NCBI RefSeq assembly: GCF_037658235.1
Contig: NZ_JBBJLN010000007.1
Coordinates: 62,001-126,000 of the forward strand
Direction: 5' to 3'
DNA length: 64,000 nucleotides
Source: Yunchengibacter salinarum
GTDB lineage: Bacteria > Pseudomonadota > Alphaproteobacteria > Sphingomonadales > Kordiimonadaceae
A program made the translations under genes and the position numbers. The notes beneath the pieces are model-generated. The model searched no databases. It worked only from the letters and a program-made list of their open reading frames with translations, and had not been told where the DNA came from. Numbering within the stretch: position 1 is the stretch's first letter; each line of letters starts with the position of its first letter. Of the stretch, positions 17,014 through 25,861 are shown piece by piece.

Positions 17014-17190
17014 GCGGAAGAAAGCGTCCACATGGGCGCGCAGCATCAGGCCATCCCGGTCATAGGCGCCCATGCCACGATTCAGATAGCGCAGGGCATC
17101 TTCCCGGCTTTGGGGCTTGTGCCGCTCCAGCAGCAGATTCGCCACGCGCTTCAGGCCCTGATCGTTCAGAACGGGGTACATGTCTGTCAT
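16993..17190 (-). CDS. Hypothetical protein, 65 aa
   Basis: 65 residues, MTDMYPVLNDQGLKRVANLL onward, helical and soluble, with a repeated Arg/Tyr pattern (EDALRYLNRGMGAYDRDG). I do not recognise a family. The ATG has AGAGGATA upstream, supporting translation. Downstream the stop overlaps an inverted repeat CAATTCAG/CTGAATTG that may be a terminator, and upstream there is a 9-bp inverted repeat at 17216-17259. Confidence 0.6.
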   Translation of the reverse strand: MTDMYPVLNDQGLKRVANLLLERHKPQSREDALRYLNRGMGAYDRDGLMLRAHVDAFFRNSAAGA

Positions 17191-17215
17191 GAAGATATCC
17201 TCTTTTTATTCTTGA

Positions 17216-17259
17216 TCACTGAAACGCTCAAGCATGGCTATCCCATGTCATTTCAGTGA
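17216..17259. promoter_or_regulatory. Inverted repeat upstream of the 65-aa gene
   Basis: TCACTGAAA (17216-17224) and TTTCAGTGA (17251-17259) are perfect inverted 9-mers 26 bases apart, located 26 to 69 bases upstream of the ATG of the 65-residue gene. It may be an operator, or a hairpin in the 5' leader. Confidence 0.4.
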
Positions 17260-17369
17260 CTTTTTCCTTACATAAAGCGGGCGGCGCTGCCATGGACAGC
17301 GCCGCGCATTAACCATATCTGGTTCAATAAGAGCCGAAATCAAGGCTCAGCCCGAAAAACGGAGCCGGG

Positions 17370-19259
17370 TTAGGCCGCGGGCGTTTCCTGCTGTGCGGCC
17401 TGCTTTTCCGCCTCGATCCAGGCGTTCACCTTGTCTTCCAGCACGCTGAGCGGCACCATGCCGTTTTCCAGCACCACACGGTGGAAATCCCGCCAGCTAA
17501 AGGCGGAACCCAGTGTCTCGCGGGCTTTTTCCCGCAATTCCATGATCTTCAGCTTGCCCACCATATAGGCGGTCGCCTGACCGGGCATGACGATATAACG
17601 CTCAATGGCCGCAACGGCATCCCCGCGCGGATTGGGGGTGTTTTCCACCAGATAGTCAATGGCATCCTCCCGCGTCCACTGCTTATGGTGGATGCCCGTG
17701 TCCACCACCAAACGGCAGGCGCGCCACAGTTCCATGGCCAGGCGGCCAAAGTCCGAATAGGGGTCTTCGTAAAAGCCCATATCCTTGCCCAGTTCCTCGG
17801 TATAAAGGCCCCAGCCCTCCGTGAAGGCGGTGAAGCGGGCGGTGCGCTGGAACAGCGGAAGCCCCTCAAGCTCCTGGGCAATGGCGATCTGGAAGTGATG
17901 GCCCGGAATGCCCTCGTGATAGCTCAGGGCTTCAAGCTGATAGGTGGGCATGTTCTTCATGTCGTGCAGATTGACATAATAAATGCCGGGCCGGGAGCCA
18001 TCGGGCGCGGAACGCTGGTAAAACGCCTTGCCCGCGCTTTCCTCCCGGAATTTCTCCACGGCGCGCACTTCCATGGATGCCTTCGGGGTCAGGCTGAAAT
18101 AGTCCGGCACGGCCACGCGCATATCCTCGATATAGTCGCGGGCCTGTTGCAGATATTCCTCCCGTCCCTCGTCCGTGTTTGGCAGATAGAAGCGCTCGTC
18201 GGTGCGGGTGAACTCGAAGAATTCCTGCAAGTCGCCGTCGAAATCCACCTCGTCCACAATGGCGCGCATGGCCTCATGGATGCGGGCCACATTATCCAGC
18301 CCGATCTGGTGAACCTCCTCCGCCGTCAGATCGGTGGTGGTGTGATTGGCCAGCGCCTGATCGTAAAAAGCATCCCCTTCAGGAAATTTCCACACCCCAT
18401 GCTTGCTGGTGGCGCGGGTGGCCTGGTCTTCCAGCGCCGCGATCAGCGCCTCATAACCCGGCTTCACGCCTTCCCGCAAAGCGGTGCGCGCCCGTTCCAG
18501 CAGCGCCTCGGCCTCCGCTTCCGGCAGGTCAAGGGCGCCCACCTTGGTGCGGAAATCCGCCATCAGGATACTGTCCTCTCCCTCGTCAAAGGGGGCGCCG
18601 CTCACCACATTGCGGGCGGCCTTGATCACCTTTGGGAAAACGAATTTGGGCGGCAGAATGCCCTTTTCCTCCCGCAGGCGCAGGCCATCCACCACCTGCG
18701 CGAAAAGATCCCGCACCCCGGCGAGCCGCGCGATATAGGCTTCGGCATCGGCCTTGTCCGCCACCTTGTGCACGGTCATCAAATGGGTGGGCACATAGGT
18801 ATGCCAGCCATACATCTGGTTAATCGGATAGCTGTAGAGCCGCCATTTGTCATTGCGCACATAGCGCTCTGCCGTCAGTTCGAAAAGGCGGGCGCTGAGC
18901 GAAAGCTGCTCCCCGATCCCGGCCAGATCGAATTGCCGCAGTTCGGCCAGTTGCTCTTCATACAGTGTGCGCATCTCGTCCTGCGCTTCCTGGGACAGGT
19001 CGGGCCACTTGTCGTTATTGTCGGAAAAACCGAGCCGTTCCGCCTGCAAGGGCTCCCGCTCCAGCCGTTCCATCATGGCATCGCGGAAAAAGGCCCTGAG
19101 CTTCTCGGCCTGACTCATTTCCACCTCGGCGCCCGCCTGTTCGTCCCCGGCGGATTCGCTGCTTTCATTATTGCCCGATCCGCAGGCGGCAAGCCCCATC
19201 GCCAGCCCCGCCATCAGGGCAAATTTCGAAACACCTTGTATGATCATGCGACCCGGCAT
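17370..19259 (-). CDS. DUF885 family lipoprotein (predicted metallopeptidase)
   Basis: About 629 residues. The start region has a hydrophobic signal ending AACGSG, a lipobox, so the mature protein is lipid-anchored, with a Ser/Glu-rich linker after the Cys. The DUF885 hallmark is YHEGIPGHHFQ, in which His and Glu residues are expected to bind zinc, followed by FTEGWGLYTEELGKDMGFY and the C-terminal PGQATAYMVGKL. Proteins of this family are predicted peptidases, with little experimental data. ATG at 19259 was preferred over that at 19271 because a GGGGGG run lies just before it. Confidence 0.85.
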   Translation of the reverse strand: MPGRMIIQGVSKFALMAGLAMGLAACGSGNNESSESAGDEQAGAEVEMSQAEKLRAFFRDAMMERLEREPLQAERLGFSDNNDKWPDLSQEAQDEMRTLYEEQLAELRQFDLAGIGEQLSLSARLFELTAERYVRNDKWRLYSYPINQMYGWHTYVPTHLMTVHKVADKADAEAYIARLAGVRDLFAQVVDGLRLREEKGILPPKFVFPKVIKAARNVVSGAPFDEGEDSILMADFRTKVGALDLPEAEAEALLERARTALREGVKPGYEALIAALEDQATRATSKHGVWKFPEGDAFYDQALANHTTTDLTAEEVHQIGLDNVARIHEAMRAIVDEVDFDGDLQEFFEFTRTDERFYLPNTDEGREEYLQQARDYIEDMRVAVPDYFSLTPKASMEVRAVEKFREESAGKAFYQRSAPDGSRPGIYYVNLHDMKNMPTYQLEALSYHEGIPGHHFQIAIAQELEGLPLFQRTARFTAFTEGWGLYTEELGKDMGFYEDPYSDFGRLAMELWRACRLVVDTGIHHKQWTREDAIDYLVENTPNPRGDAVAAIERYIVMPGQATAYMVGKLKIMELREKARETLGSAFSWRDFHRVVLENGMVPLSVLEDKVNAWIEAEKQAAQQETPAA

Positions 19260-19486
19260 GGTTCCCCCCATTATGAAACAGTCGATAAGAGCCGGATGCT
19301 ACCGCGTGTGACAAGGGATAGCAAATACCGGGAATGACCAGCACCGGGGATGAGCGGGGTCGGAACCGACAAATACCGGCCACCGCCCCCCGCCACGGCA
19401 AATAGGCTGTTCCCGTGCATGGAAACCACAGGGCCCATAACGGGCGCCGCTTGACATTGAAGGCCCACCCGCTTAGGTCATCGTGC

Positions 19487-19858
19487 ATGGACATGCAGAC
19501 ACAGATTACCGATCATGATACCCCTGCCCTCGTTACGCGGCAGGCCCTGTTCACCATCGGCCAGGTGGTAAGACACCGCTATTTCCCCTTTCGCGGCGTG
19601 ATCGTGGATGTGGACCCGGAATTCGACAATACGGAAGAATGGTGGCAGTCCATCCCGGAAGATATTCGCCCGGTGAAGGAACAGCCCTTCTACCACCTGT
19701 TGGCGGAGAACGAAGACTCCACCTATGAGGCCTATGTCTCCCAACAGAATCTGCTGGCGGATGACAGCGACGAGCCCGTGAACCACCCCGACGTGCCGGA
19801 GCTGTTCGGCCATCTGGCCGCCGGGCACTATCAGCTTCGCGCCATTCCCCGGCACTAG
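19487..19858 (+). CDS. hspQ: Heat shock protein HspQ (YccV, hemimethylated-DNA-binding family)
   Basis: 123 residues with the HspQ/YccV core IGQVVRHRYFPFRGVIVDVDPEF, WWQSIPEDIRP and FYHLLAENEDSTYEAYVSQQNL. In enterobacteria HspQ is a specificity factor and substrate of Lon protease and affects DnaA stability; the role here is inferred from the family. The frame is open from 19415 but the part before ATG 19487 is not protein-like. Directly after its stop begins the first copy of the structured repeat family. Confidence 0.88.
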   Translation: MDMQTQITDHDTPALVTRQALFTIGQVVRHRYFPFRGVIVDVDPEFDNTEEWWQSIPEDIRPVKEQPFYHLLAENEDSTYEAYVSQQNLLADDSDEPVNHPDVPELFGHLAAGHYQLRAIPRH

Positions 19859-19861
19859 GCT

Positions 19862-19975
19862 TTTCTGATTTCACGCTTCAGCGCTTCGCGCCGTGGCTCC
19901 AAACCGGCGCCGGGCACCCGGCGGGCCACGCTTGTGGCCTGCGCTCATCCCGCGCATGGCGGGATGGCGGAAGCC
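19862..19975 (+). repeat. Dispersed structured repeat, copy A
   Basis: Begins three bases after hspQ with TTTCTGATTTCACGC. Three hairpins follow: GCGCTTCGCGC (19881-19891), GGCCACGCTTGTGGCC (19924-19939) and CATCCCGC/GCGGGATG (19946-19966), and it ends in GGCGGAAGC. The same string of elements recurs at 30361 and 55331. Not coding. Confidence 0.85.
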
Positions 19976-20018
19976 TTAACCCGGTATTGTCAGTAATGCC
20001 GCTTCGACAGGGTCACCA

Positions 20019-20132
20019 TCAGGCGATGGATGCCAGGATCAGCAGGATCACCAGCACAAAGCCCAGCCCCCATTTGGATGCCTTGAGGAAGCCTTTATAG
20101 GTTTTCTGATGGTCTGTGGTTTCCATGGTCAT
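20019..20132 (-). CDS. aa3-type cytochrome c oxidase subunit IV (37 aa)
   Basis: A very short gene. The minus strand encodes 37 residues: a short polar start (METTDHQ after the first Met-Thr), KTYKGFLKASKWG, then one membrane helix (LGFVLVILLILASIA) to the stop. This is the pattern of the bacterial aa3 oxidase subunit IV family (COX4_pro_2), a single-helix accessory subunit of the terminal oxidase. GGGGAG lies 8 bases upstream of the ATG at 20132; a second ATG lies at 20126. The main oxidase subunits are not in this window. Confidence 0.85.
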   Translation of the reverse strand: MTMETTDHQKTYKGFLKASKWGLGFVLVILLILASIA

Positions 20133-20262
20133 GATATTTGCTCCCCGGCACGGTTACGACCCGCAGGCTTTGCAGCCCCGATTTTGGCCAAGCTATAACG
20201 CAGCCCCGCCCCGGCGCCAAGCCTGTTTGATGCGTTTTTCCGCCATGAAAGCCTTGGCGCCG

Positions 20263-21249
20263 TCATTCCGCCTGTTCCAGCGCGCGGGACAGCATGGCCG
20301 GTGCGATATTACCGCCGGAAAGCACGATCACGCTGGTCCGCCCCTTTGCCGGGACCACACCGGAAAGCAAAGCCGCCAATGCCACGGCCCCGCCGGGCTC
20401 CACCACCTGCTTGAGCACGCGAGCGGCATAAGCCACGGCAGCCAGCGCCTGATCGTCGCTGACCACCGCGCCCTTCGCCCTTTCCCGGCGCAGCAGGTCC
20501 AGCGTCAGGGCGCCGGGCCGTTCGGAAAGCAGCGCATCGCACACGGATCGGGAGGCCGGGTCCACACGCTCCCGCGCGCCGCTTTTCAGGGACCGAGCCG
20601 TATCGTCAAACCCCGAAGGCTCCACCGTATAGGCCGCCATACGGGGAAAGGCCCGGTGCAACGCCAGGAAACTGCCGGAAGACAGCCCCCCGCCGCCGCA
20701 GCAGATAAGCGCCTGATCGGGGACAATGCCCCTTGCCGCCAGCTCCTCGGCGATCTCAAGGCCCACCGTGCCCTGCCCGGCCATCACATCCGGGTGGTCG
20801 AAGGACGGGATCAGCGCGGCGCCCGTGTCATCCGCCAGCCGCTGGGCCAATGCCTCCCGGCTTTCGCTGTAGCGGTCATAAAACGCGATGGTGGCCCCGA
20901 AAGCGCGGGTGTTCTCGATCTTGATGGCGGGCGCGTCCGACGGCATGACAATGGTGGCGGGCACCCCCATCAGGCTCGCCGCCCGCGCCACGCCCTGGGC
21001 ATGATTGCCGCTGGAAAAGGCCACCACACCGCGCGCCCGCTGTTCGGGGCCGAGAGCGGCGATGGCGTTATAGGCGCCGCGCAGCTTGAACGACCCCACC
21101 ACCTGCTGGTTTTCCGGCTTGATCAGCACCCGCCCGCCCAATCGCTCGTTCAAAAGCGGATGCTCCATCAGGGGCGTGCGCACCACCACCAGCGCCAGCC
21201 GATGCGCCGCGGTCTCGATGTCATCGATCGTGATTGCCGGTACGCTCAC
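20263..21249 (-). CDS. Threonine/serine dehydratase (PLP-dependent)
   Basis: Deaminates L-threonine or L-serine to a 2-oxo acid, or possibly acts as a serine racemase; both share this fold. About 328 residues. PLP Lys is in SFKLRGAYNA, followed by SSGNHAQGVA, and the phosphate-binding CCGGGGLSSG. It lacks a C-terminal ACT regulatory domain, so it is the short, catabolic-like type and not full-length biosynthetic IlvA. GTG at 21249 with GGGGGAGA upstream is preferred to an upstream ATG at 21288. It overlaps the end of the small membrane-protein gene by 29 bases. Confidence 0.85.
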   Translation of the reverse strand: MSVPAITIDDIETAAHRLALVVVRTPLMEHPLLNERLGGRVLIKPENQQVVGSFKLRGAYNAIAALGPEQRARGVVAFSSGNHAQGVARAASLMGVPATIVMPSDAPAIKIENTRAFGATIAFYDRYSESREALAQRLADDTGAALIPSFDHPDVMAGQGTVGLEIAEELAARGIVPDQALICCGGGGLSSGSFLALHRAFPRMAAYTVEPSGFDDTARSLKSGARERVDPASRSVCDALLSERPGALTLDLLRRERAKGAVVSDDQALAAVAYAARVLKQVVEPGGAVALAALLSGVVPAKGRTSVIVLSGGNIAPAMLSRALEQAE

Positions 21250-21502
21250 GGCGCGTCTCCCCCCTGCGGCGTGCCCGCCAGCGGCCATAGCGCACGTCCA
21301 TGCGGCGGCGCCAGCGCCGAAGGGGCGGAATGTCGTCCGACAGCACCAGAATCCCCAGCGGGATCATCCAGAAGCCGAGAATGGGCAGAAAACCCAGCAC
21401 CCCGCCACAGATCAGGGCCACGCCCAGAACAAAGCGCATGGGCCGGGTCTTCGGGCGCAGGCGGCGGCGAGATCCCGTGCGCTGCGGCCCCTCAGTGCTC
21501 AT
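21221..21502 (-). CDS. Small membrane protein, 93 aa
   Basis: 93 residues with basic ends and two close hydrophobic stretches (MRFVLGVALICGGVLGFLPI and LGFWMIPLGILVL), then SDDIPPLRRWRRRMDVRYGR. The GFWMIPLGILVLS pattern resembles PGPGW-type putative membrane proteins of alphaproteobacteria; no function known. It lies 12 bases after gabD and overlaps the dehydratase gene, so the three may be one transcript. Confidence 0.65.
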   Translation of the reverse strand: MSTEGPQRTGSRRRLRPKTRPMRFVLGVALICGGVLGFLPILGFWMIPLGILVLSDDIPPLRRWRRRMDVRYGRWRARRRGETRRERTGNHDR

Positions 21503-21514
21503 ACCGATGCCGCC

Positions 21515-22969
21515 TCAAATACCGCCCATGCAGATATATTTCAGCTCGACGAAATCATCGATGCCGTATTTGGAGCCTTCCCGCCCGATGCCGGATTGCT
21601 TGTAGCCGCCAAAGGGTGCCACTTCGGTGGTCATCAGGCCGGTATTGACCGCCACCAGGCCATATTCCAGTTCCTCGGCCACGCGCCACACGCGGCCTAT
21701 GTCCCGCGCATAGAAATAGGCGGCAAGGCCGAAAATGGTGTCATTGGCCTTGGCCACCACGTCGGCATCGTCGGAAAAGCGGAAAACCGGTGCCACGGGG
21801 CCGAAGACCTCTTCCTTGGACAGGCGCATGTCCTGGGTCACGTCGCGCAGCACGGTGGGCTCGAAAAAGGTGCCGCCCAGTGCGTGGCGCTTACCCCCGG
21901 TGACCACGCTGGCCCCTTGTGAGACGGCATCGCCCAGCAGTTCCTCCACCTTGTCCACGGCGGCATCATTAATCAAGGGCCCCTGGGCCACGCCTTCCTC
22001 GAAGCCATCGCCCACCTTCAGGGCCGCCACCTTTTCGGTCAGCTTTTCCACGAACCGGTCATAAATGCCGTCCTGCACATAAAGCCGGTTGGCGCATATG
22101 CAGGTCTGGCCCGAATTGCGGTATTTGGAGGCGATCGCCCCATCCACCGCCGCATCCAGATCAGCATCGTCGAACACGATGAAAGGCGCGTTGCCGCCCA
22201 GCTCGAAGCTCACCTTCTTGATGGTATCGGCGCTTTGCCGCATCAGGATGCGCCCCACCTCGGTGGACCCGGTAAAGGTGATCTTGCGCACCTTGTCATT
22301 GCGGGTGATCTCACCGCCCACATCGGCGGCATTGGAGGTGGTGATGATATTGATGATGCCCTTGGGGAAGCCCGCCCGGTCGGCCAGTTCCGCCAGCGCC
22401 AGCGCGGTAAGCGGCGTGTCCTCCGCCGGTTTGATCACGATGGGGCAGCCCACGGCAAGGCCCGGCGCGCATTTGCGGGTGATCATGGCACAGGGGAAGT
22501 TCCACGGCGTGATGGCCCCCACAACGCCCACGGGCTGCTTGATGACCACCAGGCGCTTGTCGGTGCCATGGGCGGGGATCACGTCGCCATATACCCGCTT
22601 GGCCTCCTCGGCGTACCATTCGATGAAGCTGGCGCCGTAAGCGATCTCGCCATACGCCTCCTTGAAGGGCTTGCCCATCTCGCTGGTCAGAATGGTGGCA
22701 AGGTCCTTGCGGTTTTCCATGATCAGCGTGTGCCAGCGCTTCATGATGTCGCTGCGTTCCCTGGCCGTGCGATTGCGCCAGTCCGGCCAGGCGGCGTGGG
22801 CCGCCTCAATCGCCTGGCTGGTGCTGTCCACGCCCAGGTCGGGGACACTGGCGATCACCTCCCCGGTGGACGGGTTGGTCACTTCCAGTTCAAAGCGGCC
22901 CTCGGCGGCCACCCATTCGCCATTGATATAGGCATGGCGCTTCAACAGGCTTTCATCGTTCAGCTTCAT
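21515..22969 (-). CDS. gabD: NAD(P)-dependent succinate-semialdehyde dehydrogenase
   Basis: Oxidises succinate semialdehyde to succinate in GABA and related catabolism; cytoplasmic. 484 residues, the family's usual length. Seen: ITPWNFPCAMITRK (cofactor loop), FTGSTEVGRILM, FELGGNAPFIVFDDADLD with the general-base Glu, NSGQTCICANR with the nucleophile Cys, KEEVFGPVAPV, and the ending GIGREGSKYGIDDFVELKYICMG. The IDDFVELKYICMG end is typical of GabD. No transaminase (GabT) gene is nearby. Confidence 0.92.
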   Translation of the reverse strand: MKLNDESLLKRHAYINGEWVAAEGRFELEVTNPSTGEVIASVPDLGVDSTSQAIEAAHAAWPDWRNRTARERSDIMKRWHTLIMENRKDLATILTSEMGKPFKEAYGEIAYGASFIEWYAEEAKRVYGDVIPAHGTDKRLVVIKQPVGVVGAITPWNFPCAMITRKCAPGLAVGCPIVIKPAEDTPLTALALAELADRAGFPKGIINIITTSNAADVGGEITRNDKVRKITFTGSTEVGRILMRQSADTIKKVSFELGGNAPFIVFDDADLDAAVDGAIASKYRNSGQTCICANRLYVQDGIYDRFVEKLTEKVAALKVGDGFEEGVAQGPLINDAAVDKVEELLGDAVSQGASVVTGGKRHALGGTFFEPTVLRDVTQDMRLSKEEVFGPVAPVFRFSDDADVVAKANDTIFGLAAYFYARDIGRVWRVAEELEYGLVAVNTGLMTTEVAPFGGYKQSGIGREGSKYGIDDFVELKYICMGGI

Positions 22970-23091
22970 GGAAAATCCCCCGATTGGTCCGCTTGCGTCG
23001 CCCGATCAGGCAACATGTGTCTGCCTGCATATCTAGAAGCTTGCCCCCGCCGCCACAAGGCCCGCGACGCAAAACAATAACGCCGCGCGGC

Positions 23092-23616
23092 TCAATCCGG
23101 CACAAGGTCGCGGCCATAGAACAGGCTATCCACCGCCTGCCCCCTTATGTGCACCGCGCCCGCATGGCGCCTTTCCAGTTTGAAACCGCAATCCGACAGC
23201 GCCGCCCCGTGGCGTGGGCGCAGATCATACAATTCCGCCGTCAGACGAACGAGCCCAAGGGATTCGGCCCGGTCCAGAAGCCGCGCCAGAAAAGCACGGA
23301 ACAGGCCGTCATGCCGATCGCTTTCATGGGGAATGGCGGTATCGGCCAGAAAGGAAACCTCCGCCGCGCGGGCGTACCAGTTCATATGCACCAGCCCGCC
23401 ATAGGCCACCAGCGCGTCGCCTTCATGGACAGCGTAGAGAAGCTGTGTCGGCTGTGCCCGCGCATATTGCGGCGCCACATGGGTGCGGTAATAGGTGCGC
23501 TGCGCCGCCTCGCCGATCGGCTGATCCTGGCGCAGCACATCCATCTGATCATTGCGCCACCGGCGAATGACCATCATGTCCGCTTCCGAAAGGGGCGAAA
23601 GTGTGATCATGCCCAT
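23092..23616 (-). CDS. GNAT family N-acetyltransferase
   Basis: About 174 residues. The RRWRNDQMDVLRQDQPI start and the later AYGGLVHMNWYARAAEVSFL, AFLARLLDRAESLGLVRLTAE and HGAALSDCGFKLE follow the strand-helix order of the GNAT acetyl-CoA fold, closest to the RimJ/RimL-like side. Substrate unknown. Several in-frame ATGs exist (23655, 23616, 23610); 23616 and 23610 have purine-rich sites (GGGG or AAAGAG) and either is possible. Confidence 0.75.
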   Translation of the reverse strand: MGMITLSPLSEADMMVIRRWRNDQMDVLRQDQPIGEAAQRTYYRTHVAPQYARAQPTQLLYAVHEGDALVAYGGLVHMNWYARAAEVSFLADTAIPHESDRHDGLFRAFLARLLDRAESLGLVRLTAELYDLRPRHGAALSDCGFKLERRHAGAVHIRGQAVDSLFYGRDLVPD

Positions 23617-23745
23617 CTCTTTACCCCGCCACGCCGCAATCCGCCAGCATGGCATTCAGGGGGCCGCCTCATCCGGGGGGCGGTGCCCTGTTCGGGATAT
23701 GATACGGCAAGGCTGGAAACACCCGGATACCGGGCGGCAGACAAA

Positions 23746-23821
23746 TGGTGACCCCTACGGGACTCGAACCCGTGTTTCCGCCGTGAAAGGGCGGCGTCCT
23801 AGACCGCTAGACGAAGGGGCC
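23746..23821 (-). tRNA. tRNA-Glu (anticodon UUC)
   Basis: 76 bases including an encoded CCA. Acceptor stem GGCCCCT pairs with AGGGGTC, the anticodon arm is CCGCC-CTTTCAC-GGCGG with TTC in the loop, and the T arm has GGTTCGAGTCC. Identical to the copy at 23861-23936. Confidence 0.97.
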
Positions 23822-23860
23822 GGTCAGGCGTGCGCTGGCCGTGATGGCCGGATATGTCGG

Positions 23861-23936
23861 TGGTGACCCCTACGGGACTCGAACCCGTGTTTCCGCCGTG
23901 AAAGGGCGGCGTCCTAGACCGCTAGACGAAGGGGCC
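23861..23936 (-). tRNA. tRNA-Glu (anticodon UUC), second copy
   Basis: Base-for-base identical to the tRNA at 23746-23821, separated from it by 39 bases and in the same direction, so both probably come from one precursor with this copy first. CCA is encoded. Confidence 0.97.
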
Positions 23937-24022
23937 AGCGTTACCGACGGGCGCTTGAATAGCGACCCGGCGGGGCCGGGTCAACAGCTTTTTTGCCGGA
24001 TCGACCAGGGGGCACCCCCGGC

Positions 24023-25861
24023 TTAAGCGCGGGCCGCATCATCCAGAATCAGTTCGACCCTTGGGCTGCCGGTCCACATATCCAGTTTCAGCTTGCCCGC
24101 CAGGTGGAAACGGCCCCCGATCCCCTGCAAAAGCGCATTGCCAAGGGTGCTGTCCGCCTCCCGGAAAGCGATAGCCTTCAGGCTGATGCCATCCCGGCCC
24201 TTCACGATCAGGCGCACATGGTTTTCGCCCACGCGATCCGCCTTGATCACCGCCATGTCCGGCAGGGCGAAACGCGGCCCCGGATTGCCCACGCCAAACG
24301 GCCCCACACGGGCAATGTCCGCCACCAGCTCCGGCGTGGCACCGCCCGCCGCGATTACCCCGTCCACCGACAGGCTGCGACTGGCCGACGCCTCGGCCAC
24401 ATTCCCCCCCAGAAAATCGTTCAGAAACCCCTCGAATTCGGCGATCTTGTCCCCCGCCACGGTCAGGCCCGCCGCCATGGCATGGCCGCCCCCCTTGATG
24501 AGCAGATTGCGCTGCACCGCCTCTATCACCGCGGCGCCCATATCCACGCCGGGCAACGAACGGGCGGAGCCCTTGCCCTCCCCGGTGCTGTCCAGGGCGA
24601 TCACCACGCTGGGCCGGTGATAACGGTCGGTCAGGCGGCTGGCCACAATACCGATCACGCCGGGGTGCCAGCCTTCACCGGCGGCCACCACGACGGGGGG
24701 CGGCGACCCGGCAGGGCCGATGCGCCTCTCCACGCCGTTTTCCGCCGCGGCCAGTGTTTCGCTTTCCAGCGCGCGCCGCTCCGCGTTCAGGCGATCCAGT
24801 TCCTCGGCCAGCCGACGCGCGGTGGCCGGGTCTTCGGTGGTCAGCAGTTGCGCCCCCAGATCGGATCGCCCCACGCGACCGCCCGCATTCAGGCGCGGGC
24901 CCAGCAGAAAGCCCAGATGATAGGCGTCCGGCGCCTCTGACAGGCCGGCCACGTCACCAAGCGCGGCGAGCCCCGCATTTTCGCGCCGCGCCATCACCTT
25001 CAGCCCCTGCGCCACGAAGGTGCGGTTGAGCCCGGTCAGCGGCACCACATCGCACACCGTGCCAAGCGCCACCACATCCAGCACGCCGCGCAGGTCCGGC
25101 AGGCTGTGTCCGGGCACGCCGCCAAGCGCGCGCAGCCGCCTGAGCAGCGCCACCGCCAGCAGGAAACTGACCCCCACCGCCGCCAGTTGCCCCAGCCCGC
25201 TGGTGTCGTCCAGCCGGTTGGGGTTGATGACGGCCAGCGCTTCCGGCAACCGGGTTTCCGCCTTGTGATGGTCCACCACGATCACGTTCAGGCCGATGGC
25301 CGCCGCATGGGCCAGCGGCTCAAAGGCCAGAATGCCACAATCCACCGTGATGACCAGTTCGGCGCCATCCGCCTTCAAGCGGTCAAAGGCCGGCGCGTTG
25401 GGGCCGTATCCTTCCGTCATGCGGTCAGGGATATAAACCAGCGGATCGACACCCAGCGCGCGCAATGTGCGCACCAGCACCGCCGTGCTGGTGGCGCCGT
25501 CCACATCATAATCGCCGAAAATGGCGATGCGGCGCCGGTTCACCACCGCATGGGCCAGGGCTTCGGCCCCGCTGTCCATATCCATCAGAATGCTGGGGTC
25601 AGGCATGTCCTGCTTCAGCGACGGATCGAGAAAGGCAGGCGCGCTTTCCGGCGTCACACCGCGCGCGGCCAGCATCTGCCCCGCCACCTGCGGCAGGCCA
25701 TGGGCCTGCGCCACCGCCTCGGCAATGCGTGGCTCAAAGGCGCGCAGCCGCCAGCCCTGCCCTTTCAGGGAGTGCGCAACCCCCAGCACCGGTTCGGGGG
25801 CGCCCCCTTTCGAAGATTGCGCCCCGCCTGATGGCCCGTCCGCTGCCTGCTGGCCGGTCAA
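24023..25861 (-). CDS. recJ: Single-stranded-DNA-specific exonuclease RecJ
   Basis: 5'-to-3' exonuclease on single-stranded DNA in recombination and mismatch or base-excision repair. About 612 residues. DHH-family motifs are seen in order: FGDYDVDGATSTAV (motif I), YIPDRMTEGYGPN, VITVDCG, VVDHHK (DHH), AVINPNRLDD, then the DHHA1 part with GGHAMAAGLTV. The proposed start is TTG at 25861, which shares bases with the glpX stop (TTGA overlap); a GTG about 24 codons further in is an alternative. The frame stays open to 26074 but inside glpX. The coupling glpX-recJ is common in alphaproteobacteria. Confidence 0.92.
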   Translation of the reverse strand: MTGQQAADGPSGGAQSSKGGAPEPVLGVAHSLKGQGWRLRAFEPRIAEAVAQAHGLPQVAGQMLAARGVTPESAPAFLDPSLKQDMPDPSILMDMDSGAEALAHAVVNRRRIAIFGDYDVDGATSTAVLVRTLRALGVDPLVYIPDRMTEGYGPNAPAFDRLKADGAELVITVDCGILAFEPLAHAAAIGLNVIVVDHHKAETRLPEALAVINPNRLDDTSGLGQLAAVGVSFLLAVALLRRLRALGGVPGHSLPDLRGVLDVVALGTVCDVVPLTGLNRTFVAQGLKVMARRENAGLAALGDVAGLSEAPDAYHLGFLLGPRLNAGGRVGRSDLGAQLLTTEDPATARRLAEELDRLNAERRALESETLAAAENGVERRIGPAGSPPPVVVAAGEGWHPGVIGIVASRLTDRYHRPSVVIALDSTGEGKGSARSLPGVDMGAAVIEAVQRNLLIKGGGHAMAAGLTVAGDKIAEFEGFLNDFLGGNVAEASASRSLSVDGVIAAGGATPELVADIARVGPFGVGNPGPRFALPDMAVIKADRVGENHVRLIVKGRDGISLKAIAFREADSTLGNALLQGIGGRFHLAGKLKLDMWTGSPRVELILDDAARA

